NCBI GenBank assembly: GCA_024638265.1
Contig: JAHEKQ010000002.1
Coordinates: 1-33,774, forward strand
Direction: 5' to 3'
Length of the DNA stretch: 33,774 bases
Origin: Flammeovirgaceae bacterium
Lineage (GTDB): Bacteria; Bacteroidota; Bacteroidia; Cytophagales; Cyclobacteriaceae
Shown here: positions 1 through 8,139 of the stretch, piece by piece
How positions within the stretch are numbered: the stretch's first letter is position 1
How the letters are laid out: every line of letters begins with the position of its first letter
Made by a program: the position numbers and the translations under genes
Notes under the pieces: generated by a model
What the model saw: the letters and a program-made list of their open reading frames with translations, nothing else
Told to the model about the DNA's origin: nothing
Database searches by the model: none

Positions 1-533
1 ATGGAGTAGATTACCTGATTGAAAGTGGCCTGGTAGACAAGGATAAGGTGGGTGTAACCGGTGGATCCTATGGAGGTTATGCCACTGCATGGCTGTCGAC
101 CTATTACAGCGACCGCTTCGCAGCAGGCGTTATGTTCGTGGGAATCAGCAATAACCTCAGTAAATGGGGTACCAGTGATATTCCCGAGGAACTCTATCTC
201 GTTCACGCACGGAAACGTGTTTGGGATGATTACGAATGGTGGTTAAAGCGAAGTCCGGTTTATTACGTGGACAAAGCCAAGACCCCATTGCTGATTATGC
301 ATGGTAAAAATGATACCAGGGTATATCCCGGGCAGTCGATGGAACTCTACAGGCATATAAAAACCCGTACTGACACCCCTGTAAGGCTTGTTTTCTATCC
401 GGGCGAGGGTCATGGAAACCGAAATTCAACTGCAAGACTCGATTACAACCTTCGAAGCATGCGCTGGTTCCAGAAGTACCTTAAAAATGAGGAAGTAAAG
501 CTAGAAACGAAGGTGAATATTGAAGGGAATTGA
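1..533 (+). CDS. S9 prolyl oligopeptidase family, C-terminal part (5' truncated by window)
   Basis: The reading frame is open from base 3 to the stop at 531-533, so this is the 3' end of a longer gene and not a complete gene starting at the GTG at 48. The visible 177 residues are the alpha/beta-hydrolase C-terminus of an S9 peptidase (dipeptidyl or oligopeptidase type). The nucleophile elbow GGSYGG follows GVT, the acid residue is in HGKNDTRV, and the catalytic His is in GEGHGN, all in the usual order and spacing. Family enzymes cleave peptides after the propeller domain admits the substrate. That propeller would lie upstream, outside the window. Bacteroidota homologues are usually periplasmic or secreted, but no signal can be seen here. 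The last codons and the stop lie inside a decamer repeat (see 521-640). Confidence 0.93.
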   Translation, partial: GVDYLIESGLVDKDKVGVTGGSYGGYATAWLSTYYSDRFAAGVMFVGISNNLSKWGTSDIPEELYLVHARKRVWDDYEWWLKRSPVYYVDKAKTPLLIMHGKNDTRVYPGQSMELYRHIKTRTDTPVRLVFYPGEGHGNRNSTARLDYNLRSMRWFQKYLKNEEVKLETKVNIEGN

Positions 534-640
534 AGGGAATTGATGGGTTTGTAGGTTGGAGGTTTTAGGTTGAGGGTGATAGGTGGTAGGTTATAGGTGG
601 TAGGTAGTAGGTTGCTAGGCTGTAAGTGTTAGGGGGATAT
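521..640. repeat. Low-complexity GT-rich intergenic repeats
   Basis: Two tandem decamers TGAAGGGAAT (521-530 and 531-540) and a partial third (TGATGGG) span the stop codon of the S9 gene. They are followed by degenerate TAGGT-type repeats, including a 13-bp direct repeat ATAGGTGGTAGGT at 579-591 and 593-605. No credible gene lies here. The minus-strand reading frame across the region is composed of repeat translation. It looks like a replication-slippage-prone spacer. Confidence 0.75.
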
Positions 641-673
641 TTATTACCTTTAAATACATCAACCGTTACTATC

Positions 674-1096
674 ATGACATCCATCAAACCTCCGGCCTGG
701 TTCTGGATTATTGCCGTACTTATTACTTTCTGGAATGCGGCAGGTGTATTCAACTACATCAACCAGGTAACTATGAGTGAAGAAGCTCTGGCTGCACTTG
801 ATGAGCGAATGAGAATGTATCTGACTAACCGTCCGGCATGGGCTACCGGATCTTTTGCCATCGCTGTTTGGGCGGGGTTATTTGGCTCAATTGGCCTGAT
901 CATAAAAAGGTCCTGGGCTATTCCCTTGTTTGTAATATCTCTTATCGGAGTAGTTTTGAGCTTAGTAGCAGACTTTACGGCAAACGAAATATCCCTTTCA
1001 GGAGCTGAAATCGGCTTTAACCTGATTATAGTAGCCGTGGCTATATTAACCGTCTTTTTTGCCAGGGTATCGAAGAGGAAAGACTATATATACTAA
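674..1096 (+). CDS. Small four-helix integral membrane protein, function unknown
   Basis: A 140-residue protein if started at the ATG at 674. The frame is open further upstream to a TTG at 626, but that extension runs through the repeat-rich spacer and adds no recognisable sequence. Four hydrophobic segments are visible: about residues 6-29 (PPAWFWIIAVLITF), 55-76, 79-98 and 107-130, ending in a basic tail (RVSKRKDYIY). An acidic/basic loop (MSEEALAALDERMRMYL) sits between helices 1 and 2. Similar small four-helix proteins are common in Bacteroidota and have no assigned role. No enzyme motif is visible. It stands alone, convergent with the lipoprotein gene at 1163-1819. The start choice is moderately secure. 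Confidence 0.75.
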   Translation: MTSIKPPAWFWIIAVLITFWNAAGVFNYINQVTMSEEALAALDERMRMYLTNRPAWATGSFAIAVWAGLFGSIGLIIKRSWAIPLFVISLIGVVLSLVADFTANEISLSGAEIGFNLIIVAVAILTVFFARVSKRKDYIY

Positions 1097-1110
1097 TTGC
1101 AGCCACGTAA

Positions 1111-1148
1111 ATAATTATGTAATTAATCCTGAGATAATTATGTAATTA
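1111..1148. repeat. Two 15-bp AT-rich near-palindromic direct repeats between convergent genes
   Basis: ATAATTATGTAATTA occurs at 1111-1125 and again at 1134-1148, separated by 8 bases. Each copy holds two TAATTA half-sites around TG and is close to self-complementary. It sits between two convergent stop codons (1096 and 1163). It could act as a weak bidirectional transcription end or a binding site. Neither is shown. Confidence 0.5.
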
Positions 1149-1162
1149 TTGAAATGCTTTAA

Positions 1163-1819
1163 TTAAAAAACAGATACTCTCACGAGCCTGTCCGTTCCGA
1201 GAAACCGGTCATTGTCACTAGTCATATACCAGGATCGCTCGGCCGGGATCTTCATGTTTCCAAAATCCATAATGCCCTCAAGCAGTATTTTCTCTGAGTT
1301 GCCGGTGGTCTGGAGAAATTCGTAACCGATCATTTGGTAGGTCTCTTTGTCAAAATAATACTTCCAATCATCTTTCTCATAGTCTACAAAGAGCACATAA
1401 GCTTCCTTCCCTTCCCATGTGGTCTTCCCTACCGAATCCAATAGTTGCGTCCCCTCGTCCATTAATTTCATGGGTAAGCCCCAGAGATAGACATAATAAT
1501 CCCTCATCCTTCTTGCACGCGCACAATCCACATCACCCTTTTCAATAAAACAGGAATCCTGTACCATTCCGTGTATCTCATAGTCTCCCCTGTTCAGTTT
1601 GAAATAGCTGTTGGGCATATCGATCCAGGCACTGGTGTTTCTCACATTGCCGTCGGGTTGTTCTTCTTCGAAAGATAAACTTGCTTTCAATTTTTCCCAC
1701 TCCCCTTCCGGGTCATGATAGGATATACTCCGTTCCAACACACTGTCAGAATCCAAACCGCTACTTTTCGAACATGCAGTGACTGAAATAATTAGGATAA
1801 AGATTAATGATGTTTTCAT
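1163..1819 (-). CDS. Lipoprotein resembling the DUF6503 / LolA-like family
   Basis: 218 residues with a short lipoprotein signal ending in the lipobox SVTAC (Cys at residue 16), so it is probably anchored in a membrane. The body is rich in beta-strand and aromatic residues: AWIDMPNSYFKLNRGDYEIHG, then DYYVYLWGLPMKL, then GKEAYVLFVDYEKDDWKYYFDKETYQMIGYEF, then IPAERSWYM. This order (cargo-like beta sheet, a GLPMKL segment, a tyrosine-rich sheet on which a dye-like or lipid ligand could sit) resembles the Bacteroidota DUF6503 proteins, which are related to LolA-type lipoprotein-sorting folds. The assignment is from memory of the pattern and is tentative. The gene follows the M1 peptidase gene in the same direction, with 131 bases between them that hold nine tandem octamers ending 26 bases before the ATG. 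Confidence 0.7.
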   Translation of the reverse strand: MKTSLIFILIISVTACSKSSGLDSDSVLERSISYHDPEGEWEKLKASLSFEEEQPDGNVRNTSAWIDMPNSYFKLNRGDYEIHGMVQDSCFIEKGDVDCARARRMRDYYVYLWGLPMKLMDEGTQLLDSVGKTTWEGKEAYVLFVDYEKDDWKYYFDKETYQMIGYEFLQTTGNSEKILLEGIMDFGNMKIPAERSWYMTSDNDRFLGTDRLVRVSVF

Positions 1820-1844
1820 AGCTAGGGGGTTGGGGGTTGGGGTT

Positions 1845-1916
1845 AAGTAGTTAAATGGTTAAGTGGTTAAGTGGTTAAGTGGTTAAGTAGTTAAGTGGTT
1901 AAGTGGTTGAGTAGTT
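1845..1916. repeat. Nine tandem octamers, consensus AAGTGGTT
   Basis: Nine head-to-tail 8-bp units in perfect register. Units 1, 4 or 9 vary by one or two bases (AAGTAGTT, AAATGGTT, AAGTAGTT, GAGTAGTT) and the other five are AAGTGGTT. The array lies in the leader/promoter side of the minus-strand lipoprotein gene, with its nearest end 26 bases from that ATG. The flank at 1824-1844 is a related GGGGGTT run. The unit number is prone to slippage. There are no unique spacers, so it is not CRISPR. Confidence 0.9.
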
Positions 1917-1950
1917 AACGTTTATAGCATCCTACAATCCTTTTACCCTT

Positions 1951-4092
1951 TTACCTCTTATCGGCTATTGCATTAATCCCAAACGCATCTAATCTCAATT
2001 CAAGGCCGGTAACTACTCCATCCTCTCTCAGAATCTTTACTTTCATTTGACCATCAAGTGAAGTGAAGCCCTCACCGTCCGGCATCATGAAACCACTCAT
2101 TGGAGAATTCGTGATGACCATTTTTAAGACCCCCTCTTCCTTGGAAAGCACAACGGTTGCGGGAAACTGTCTCAACGGATACTCTCCCAGCACCTCTTCA
2201 TTTAACTCAACATCCTTAAATCTTTCCGGCAAAGAAGGAAAGAAGTTATCAAACTCATTGAAATCGGGGAAATCACCATTCAGCGTAATATTCTTTACAT
2301 TATTTCCTTTGGGTATTTCAAGCGTAACGGTTGGTACCCCGGTTTTCCAGACAGATGTACTCAATGTGACAGCATAACTTTCAGGTTCCCCGTTCTCCAT
2401 GAGATCATCGTATTCGACCACCACACTCACAGGAACCGGCCGATCCCCATTTCTTCTTACGGTTAACTCGCCTTTTTCAAAAGACTCTATGGCAAGATCC
2501 GGGTAGCCCATCCTGAAATACCATGAATTCCATAGCCAGCTCAGGTCTTCTCCGCTGACATCCTCAAATGTGTAAAAGAAATCATATGGAGTGGGGGACT
2601 TTTTAGCCCATCGTCGGATATACTCGCTCCAGGCTTCCAGGAATCGCTCATCCCCCAAATGTTGGTATAGTAAAGCATAGGTAAATGACGGTAGACTATA
2701 GGAATGGTAGCCGTAATTGTTACCCATGTATTGACTGGAAGTTACCGTTGGCAAATCGCCAATAGTACCTATCATCCCCTGCATTGAAAACTTCATGGAA
2801 CCATACAAACTTCCGCGATCTTCTTCATCGGTGAAATACTTATTGGAAACCAGCGCCGTCCCAAAATCTGCCCAACCTTCATCCATCCAGGCGAATCTTC
2901 GCTCGTTAATTCGGACATACATAGGGAAGTAAGTGTGAAACATTTCATGAATCGTAACACCGCGTCCGGGACCGGCATTATTGGCCATCATGGGAAACTC
3001 CATTCCTCCACCTCGAAGCCCTATAAACGTCGTAAACGCGGGATAAGGGTATGGTACTCCTGGTGCGTCTTCTGAGAAATGTTTCATGGTTTTCTGTTGA
3101 ATCGAGGTGAGTTGAGTATACCGATCCGCATCCTTGCTTGGATAGGCCGAGCTGATCAGAATCCTCTCTCCCTCAACCACTTGTGATGCTGCATCCCACT
3201 GGTAATGATCACTCATGGCAATAGCGAAATCTGTAACCTCCTCGGCCGTATAATGCCAGGTAGAACTCTTGAGCTTCAGGGTCTCAAGCTCCTCAGCAGT
3301 TACAACAGCGATGACTTCATCGGAGGTTGTTGCCTTCTCGTACTTAGTTAATATCGTGCTGGGAAGGATATCATCTGCGTTTTGCAAGACCCCCGTAGAC
3401 CAAACCAGGAAGTTATCTGGCGCCGCGATCCGCACGTTGTAACTTCCGAGGTTATTGTAGAATTCTGTACTGAAAGTATAGTTGATCATATCCCAACCAA
3501 ACACGTCATCATATACGGCTACCTGAGGATACCAGTATGCAATGAAAAAGGAGGTACTGTCAATAGCTCCGGTTCTACGCACTGTCAGCGGCACTTTCTG
3601 CATCCACTCAAATCCAATGTCCACACTTTCACCGGTCGACAAGGGTTCGGGCAATGTGAGCACCAGGTTTGTACCCGTCCTGCGGGCCATCTGGGGATTC
3701 CCCGTATCATACTCCGTACCGGCTACCGTAATTTTCCGTATGTCAACACCATCACCGATGTCTTCGGGATTAACCTGCATACCACGCTGGCTACCTTTCT
3801 TAAAAACATCATAATAGAGCCGGATGACAACAGATGATAGTTCGTCAGGACTGTTGTTTGTAAAAGTTATAGTTTCACTTCCTTCAATAGCCCGCGTATC
3901 AGGAGTCACGGCCACTTCAATATCATACTCAACAAAGTTTTGCCAGTAATTAGGGCCGGGTTTTCCGTCTTTGGATCGGGTTCCCTTCTTGTATGCTTCC
4001 TGTATTTCCTTGGGAATATGCAGGTCGCTTTGGGCGAAAGTTTGGAATGTAAATGCTGATAAGACGATCGAGAAAAACAGTTGTATGCGCAT
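1951..4092 (-). CDS. M1 family (gluzincin) metallopeptidase, exported
   Basis: 713 residues from the ATG at 4092. That start gives a clear Sec signal (MRIQLFFSIVLSAFTFQTFAQ). The frame continues 39 codons upstream to 4209, but the extension has no signal character and would cover a likely promoter. The zinc site is H382-E383-x-x-H386 with E405 after 18 residues (WMDEGWADF), the M1 spacing. The substrate-binding GxMEN-type motif appears as GGGMEFP (residues 361-367). The N-terminal beta-sandwich (about 50-240) carries the family's IEGSETITFTNNS strand pattern. It is expected to remove N-terminal residues from peptides in the periplasm or outside the cell, or to be a membrane-associated relative. 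The lipoprotein gene at 1163-1819 follows downstream. It is divergent from the secreted propeller gene at 4239. Confidence 0.93.
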   Translation of the reverse strand: MRIQLFFSIVLSAFTFQTFAQSDLHIPKEIQEAYKKGTRSKDGKPGPNYWQNFVEYDIEVAVTPDTRAIEGSETITFTNNSPDELSSVVIRLYYDVFKKGSQRGMQVNPEDIGDGVDIRKITVAGTEYDTGNPQMARRTGTNLVLTLPEPLSTGESVDIGFEWMQKVPLTVRRTGAIDSTSFFIAYWYPQVAVYDDVFGWDMINYTFSTEFYNNLGSYNVRIAAPDNFLVWSTGVLQNADDILPSTILTKYEKATTSDEVIAVVTAEELETLKLKSSTWHYTAEEVTDFAIAMSDHYQWDAASQVVEGERILISSAYPSKDADRYTQLTSIQQKTMKHFSEDAPGVPYPYPAFTTFIGLRGGGMEFPMMANNAGPGRGVTIHEMFHTYFPMYVRINERRFAWMDEGWADFGTALVSNKYFTDEEDRGSLYGSMKFSMQGMIGTIGDLPTVTSSQYMGNNYGYHSYSLPSFTYALLYQHLGDERFLEAWSEYIRRWAKKSPTPYDFFYTFEDVSGEDLSWLWNSWYFRMGYPDLAIESFEKGELTVRRNGDRPVPVSVVVEYDDLMENGEPESYAVTLSTSVWKTGVPTVTLEIPKGNNVKNITLNGDFPDFNEFDNFFPSLPERFKDVELNEEVLGEYPLRQFPATVVLSKEEGVLKMVITNSPMSGFMMPDGEGFTSLDGQMKVKILREDGVVTGLELRLDAFGINAIADKR

Positions 4093-4125
4093 TGGAAATT
4101 CGTTATTGACTACAAAAATTGATCT

Positions 4126-4133
4126 CAAAAGTA
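4126..4133 (-). promoter_or_regulatory. Candidate -7 promoter element (TACTTTTG) for the M1 peptidase gene
   Basis: On the minus strand TACTTTTG matches the Bacteroidota -7 consensus TAnnTTTG exactly. It ends 33 bases before the ATG at 4092, which would give a leader of about 25 bases. No convincing TTTG -33 element is seen at the right distance; the best is a TTGG about 16 bases upstream. It supports the start at 4092 over the longer frame to 4209. Confidence 0.4.
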
Positions 4134-4238
4134 CAAAATTCCAAGCAGTCCAATGATATGTAAATTTTTGTTCATTTGACAGATACACTGTCTTGGTGAT
4201 TACCTCCATGCCTTGATTAATTAAGTATATTTATAATT

Positions 4239-6971
4239 ATGAAAAAATATACCTGGTTGGGTGTTCTTTCGGTTATTATCCTCGCAGGGGTCAGTCTTAC
4301 AATGATGAATCTTGAAGAAAATTCGTCGGAAATGAGACTTTTGCCGCCAGATGGGCCCGACAAAGCCATCCTTCGGGACTACTGGATGATGCACGATCCC
4401 TCCACCGGAATGGTTCCACTTGAAAAACTTAAATCACTGAAAGAAATTCCCACCGGCGCCAGAACCGAATCTCACCGTGATTTCCAATGGCAAAACTATG
4501 ATACGGGAAGGCCCGGTAGGGGCAGGTTTATTCTTCATGAGCCTCAGTCCGGGGCCCTCTTTACGGGAAGTGTTTCCGGTGGCTTGTATGTCAACAACAC
4601 TTATTCTACCGACGGAGGCGTATGGGAAAAAGTGGAGAGCTTTCCCGATATCTCGGTGAGTTGCCTGGCTGCTGATCCCACAAATCCTGATTTATTGTAT
4701 GTAGGAACAGGTGAATCGTTTACCGCATTTATCAATTACCGGGAATCAACAGGTATTGGAAATGGCCTGTATTACTCAATGGACCGGGGTCAATCATGGA
4801 ATCACATCCCTTCAACAGAAGAATTCGAGTTTATTAATGACCTGGTGATCAGGGAAGAAAACGGTGTTGGGGTGATTTACGCAGCAGTTGGATCGGGCTC
4901 CTATAAAAGCAGGACCTTCATACAAGAAGGTTTATATCGATCTTCCGACCAGGGGAATACATGGAGCCAGGTACTACCGTTGGCAGACGGTAATTCAACA
5001 TACCAGGTTTCAGACCTTGAACTCACCTCCAACAACACTCTATTCGCCGGCACCATGAGAAATGGCTCGGACAATTGGTTTGGTGGCCAGGTTCTAAGTA
5101 GCGGTGATGGATTGAATTGGACCGTAAATACACAAATCTTCAACGACCTCGTGCCATTGGGGGGATTCCCGGGAAGGACTATAGTGAAATCCTCTCCTCA
5201 AAACCCTGATCATCTTTACGTGCTGGCCACAAACGGCTACTATAATGGGCTTGAACAGCTCAGAGACTATGAGGTGTATCTATATCAAAGCATTGACGGA
5301 GGAAGTTCCTGGTCATCTTTACCACTTCCTGAGGAGCAATGGGCTAATATTCCCTGGCACGCACTATCGCTAGCGATTGATCCGTCCGACGAAAACAGGA
5401 TTGTCATCGGCGCTTTAAATATGTACATCCTGAATAATACGTCAGCAGTCCCTGCGGTTGAGGAGCCCTGGGTCGCCTTATCCAGGTGGTTTGCCATGTA
5501 TAATCTACAGGGGGACATAAGCCCAGAAGACCGGGAATACTGGGAATCGGTCTATATCCATGGGGACATCCATGATATCCAGTTTTACAACAATGATCCC
5601 GATCACATACTGATCAGTACCGACGGCGGGATATTTGGAACCACAAACCTGACCGCAATCCACACTTATGATTACGAAGTGCCCAGTGAGGGTATTGTAA
5701 AATTCAATCAAGTGGGTTCAGGATTAAATACTACTCAATATTACGCAGTGGACCTGCACCCCTATAAGGGCATCTATAACTTTCTTGGGGGTACCCAGGA
5801 CAACGGATCCATCTCAGTAGAAGGGGCGGAAAGCGTAGTCGATGAAAGCTGGATATCGGGTGGTGATGGTGGCTTTGCCTTCTTTGATTCGGACAATACG
5901 AACCTCCGGATTACCAGCGTGTATGGAAACCGATGGTATTTTCACATAAACGACGAAACATTTTATACTCCATGGGTCGACGGATTATTTGTCAATCCTG
6001 CGGATTATGATGATGAATCCAACCTGCTATATACCAACCCTTCGACAAGTCCGAATGGAGGGCTTTACTGGGAACTCCGGGGAAGGTATTATGATAGCCT
6101 GAGGATAATAAATGTCAATAAATACCTACTTACCAGTGACCTGGGTTTGGACACAACTTTTTATGTTCCCCTGAACACGGGGATCCAGGAAGCCATAACT
6201 GCGATTGAGATTTCTCCTTACGGAAACAAAATGGACCGGACCCTTTTCTTCGGGACGGAATACGGGAAAGTGTTCCGGGTAGACGGGCTCCCCAACAACC
6301 CGGTGACGAAAAGAATTGATAATGAATATATTAACCAGGGTTATGTTTCAAGCATTGCGGTAGGCGAAAGTGCAAACAGCCTGCTTGTCACGCTTTCCAA
6401 TTTCGGGATCAACTCCGTTTATGTTTCAGGTAATGGTGGAGAAAATTGGCTGAATATTGACAGAAACCTGCCCGATATGCCGATAAGGTGGGGGGTATTT
6501 AACCCATTCGACAACTTAAAAGTCCTTATCGCCACCGAAATGGGAGTTTGGGGATTGGAAAATTATGCAGATTTGGCAGAAGAATGGCATGGGTACAACG
6601 GGGATATGCCTGAAATCAGGGTAGATATGATCAAGGTCCGAGCCTCCGATAGCACAATCCTTGCCGGTACCCATGGGGCAGGCCTGTGGTGGGGAAAAAT
6701 TGACCAGGGGGAAGCGGTACCATTGAGCGTGGGAGACCCGGAACCGTCCGGGTCCAACCTTTATCCTAATCCTTTCAGGGATATCGTTAAATCAGGAATT
6801 ACAGGTATTAATACATTGGAAGTTTATGATTTAGCGGGCAAGTCGCATGGGACTTTCCAGGGACCCGGTGAATATGACCTTTCGGTTTTACCAACGGGTT
6901 ATTATGTTATAAATAGCATCTCAGCGGACGGGACAACTTTTTCATCTGACAAAATGATCAAGATAGATTGA
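4239..6971 (+). CDS. T9SS-secreted VPS10/sortilin-like Asp-box beta-propeller protein
   Basis: 910 residues. The N-terminus MKKYTWLGVLSVIILAGVSL is a signal peptide or membrane anchor. The body is a sialidase/sortilin-type propeller with repeated Asp boxes (SxDxGxxW): STDGGVW, SMDRGQSW, SSDQGNTW, SSGDGLNW, SIDGGSSW and SGNGGENW. Each follows a strand such as DPTNPDLLYVGTG or DPSDENRIVIGA. Residues 839-910 form a type A T9SS C-terminal sorting domain: SNLYPNPF, then LEVYDLAGK, then LPTGYYVINS, ending KMIKID. This is the only such domain seen in the window. It predicts export through the type IX system and attachment to or release from the cell surface. The catalytic residues of a particular glycosidase cannot be named. 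It may equally be a binding or adhesion protein. The methyltransferase gene begins one base after its stop. Confidence 0.9.
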   Translation: MKKYTWLGVLSVIILAGVSLTMMNLEENSSEMRLLPPDGPDKAILRDYWMMHDPSTGMVPLEKLKSLKEIPTGARTESHRDFQWQNYDTGRPGRGRFILHEPQSGALFTGSVSGGLYVNNTYSTDGGVWEKVESFPDISVSCLAADPTNPDLLYVGTGESFTAFINYRESTGIGNGLYYSMDRGQSWNHIPSTEEFEFINDLVIREENGVGVIYAAVGSGSYKSRTFIQEGLYRSSDQGNTWSQVLPLADGNSTYQVSDLELTSNNTLFAGTMRNGSDNWFGGQVLSSGDGLNWTVNTQIFNDLVPLGGFPGRTIVKSSPQNPDHLYVLATNGYYNGLEQLRDYEVYLYQSIDGGSSWSSLPLPEEQWANIPWHALSLAIDPSDENRIVIGALNMYILNNTSAVPAVEEPWVALSRWFAMYNLQGDISPEDREYWESVYIHGDIHDIQFYNNDPDHILISTDGGIFGTTNLTAIHTYDYEVPSEGIVKFNQVGSGLNTTQYYAVDLHPYKGIYNFLGGTQDNGSISVEGAESVVDESWISGGDGGFAFFDSDNTNLRITSVYGNRWYFHINDETFYTPWVDGLFVNPADYDDESNLLYTNPSTSPNGGLYWELRGRYYDSLRIINVNKYLLTSDLGLDTTFYVPLNTGIQEAITAIEISPYGNKMDRTLFFGTEYGKVFRVDGLPNNPVTKRIDNEYINQGYVSSIAVGESANSLLVTLSNFGINSVYVSGNGGENWLNIDRNLPDMPIRWGVFNPFDNLKVLIATEMGVWGLENYADLAEEWHGYNGDMPEIRVDMIKVRASDSTILAGTHGAGLWWGKIDQGEAVPLSVGDPEPSGSNLYPNPFRDIVKSGITGINTLEVYDLAGKSHGTFQGPGEYDLSVLPTGYYVINSISADGTTFSSDKMIKID

Positions 6972-6972
6972 A

Positions 6973-7425
6973 ATGAGTTCAAAGGACTACTTCTTTGTGG
7001 GCATCCAATTCCTACTCTTTATGCTCTACCTATTTGAGTTTGATATAATTGCTCTTGATATTCCTAATTTTATACGAGCCATAGGATTAGGACTTTCCTT
7101 GCTAGGCACAATAATGCTGATAATCGCAATTCTACAACTCAACAAGAACCTATCTCCTTTTCCTACTCCTAGGGTGGATGGAGAATTGATCAAAACAGGA
7201 CTATACAAACTGATCAGGCATCCCATCTATTCAGGCATCCTGATTACTATGATCGGTTATTCTCTAAAATCCGAAAGTAGCTGGAAACTTCTAGTCACTT
7301 TGCTTCTCTACGCACTATTTCACTTCAAAATGAGGTTTGAAGAGAAAAAACTTAAAGAGAAATTCATCGAGTATGAAATTTATATGAAAACGACAGGAAG
7401 ACTGCTGCCGAAAATTGGATCATAA
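6973..7425 (+). CDS. ICMT/PEMT-like membrane methyltransferase
   Basis: 150 residues with four hydrophobic segments: about residues 6-24, 30-53, 83-97 and 101-117. The signature is in the C-terminal half: GLYKLIRHPIYSG, followed after the last helix by RFEEKKLKEKFIEYEIYMKTTGRLLP. RHPxYxG and the E-E...Y...Y-x-x-x-x-x-R-x-L-P pattern are those of the isoprenylcysteine carboxyl methyltransferase / phospholipid methyltransferase superfamily (PEMT, PF04191). Members transfer a methyl group from SAM to a lipid or lipid-linked substrate at the membrane. The substrate here is unknown. It begins one base after the propeller stop and is followed after 6 bases by the next gene, so it is probably co-transcribed. 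Confidence 0.85.
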   Translation: MSSKDYFFVGIQFLLFMLYLFEFDIIALDIPNFIRAIGLGLSLLGTIMLIIAILQLNKNLSPFPTPRVDGELIKTGLYKLIRHPIYSGILITMIGYSLKSESSWKLLVTLLLYALFHFKMRFEEKKLKEKFIEYEIYMKTTGRLLPKIGS

Positions 7426-7431
7426 ATAATC

Positions 7432-8133
7432 ATGAAGTCGATTGGGAAATATATCATTGAAGTCTTAGTAATCATATTTTCGGTACTGGTTGCGTTCTGG
7501 GTAGAAAGTTACAGGGATGATCTAAATGATCGGGAAGAGGTTTCTGAAGCCTTGATAGCACTACATGCCGAGCTAAAAGATAACCAGAAGAGGTTGAATG
7601 AAAATGCAGTTTTTTTTAATGATATGGCTACCGCATTTAGCCTCATCGATAAGTACTCCGAAGACGGCACCGGATTAATCAGAATCAGGCAGACCACCAT
7701 GGATTCACTAGAGCTTAACGAGTATAGTGTACATCTCGATTCGGTTTCTTGTATCAACCAGGTGTGTCTTTATAAAATAAATATCAATTTTGACTATATC
7801 CCCGACTTACCAGTCAAGAATAATATTTGGAGAAGTATCAGCAATTCTCAAACTGCCAGTAAAATTGACTTTCGCATTATGGCTACCGCCGCAGATTTGT
7901 ATAACTCATGGAGTGTTGAATCAATTGAAAGAGGGTTAATTGAATACAATAATTATTTCATTGGGAGTAGCGGTGATTTGGATGTAATTCCGCCACCGGG
8001 ATTATTTTACAGACTGCGCACCCTACACAATGTTGCACTGGCCAATTTCGACAATACTATACCTGAATTTGAATCCAATATATCTGACTTTGTTACTATT
8101 GAAGATCAACTAAAGCAAAGTGAACCGCGTTAA
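7432..8133 (+). CDS. Membrane-anchored protein of unknown function (DUF6090-like)
   Basis: 233 residues. One N-terminal membrane segment (KYIIEVLVIIFSVLVAFWVE, residues 6-25) leads directly into a charged helix (SYRDDLNDREEVSEALIALH, then AELKDNQKRL). This arrangement, with an I-x-E-x-L-x-x-I-x-x-x-L-x-A-F at the membrane and a helical hairpin after it, resembles the DUF6090 proteins common in Flavobacteriia and Cytophagia. The remainder is mostly helical, with a cysteine pair (SCINQVCLY) near residue 107. No catalytic motif is seen. The gene lies 6 bases after the methyltransferase and 6 before cytidine deaminase, so it is part of a compact four-gene run starting at 4239. Topology is probably a single pass with a large outer domain. 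Confidence 0.65.
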   Translation: MKSIGKYIIEVLVIIFSVLVAFWVESYRDDLNDREEVSEALIALHAELKDNQKRLNENAVFFNDMATAFSLIDKYSEDGTGLIRIRQTTMDSLELNEYSVHLDSVSCINQVCLYKININFDYIPDLPVKNNIWRSISNSQTASKIDFRIMATAADLYNSWSVESIERGLIEYNNYFIGSSGDLDVIPPPGLFYRLRTLHNVALANFDNTIPEFESNISDFVTIEDQLKQSEPR

Positions 8134-8139
8134 TTAACT

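Noticed and set aside
565-753. Minus-strand frame of 62 codons over the repeat-rich spacer
   Set aside because: Its sequence is mostly translated repeat and it overlaps the membrane-protein gene in antisense.
1845-1916. Possible CRISPR array
   Set aside because: The units are contiguous octamers with no unique spacers and no cas genes are present.
3382-3837. Plus-strand frame of 151 codons
   Set aside because: It lies wholly antisense to the M1 peptidase, shows no domain pattern, and the peptidase has clear motifs in this stretch.
4093-4209. Longer N-terminus for the M1 peptidase
   Set aside because: The extension lacks a signal and covers a good -7 element; the ATG at 4092 begins a normal Sec signal.
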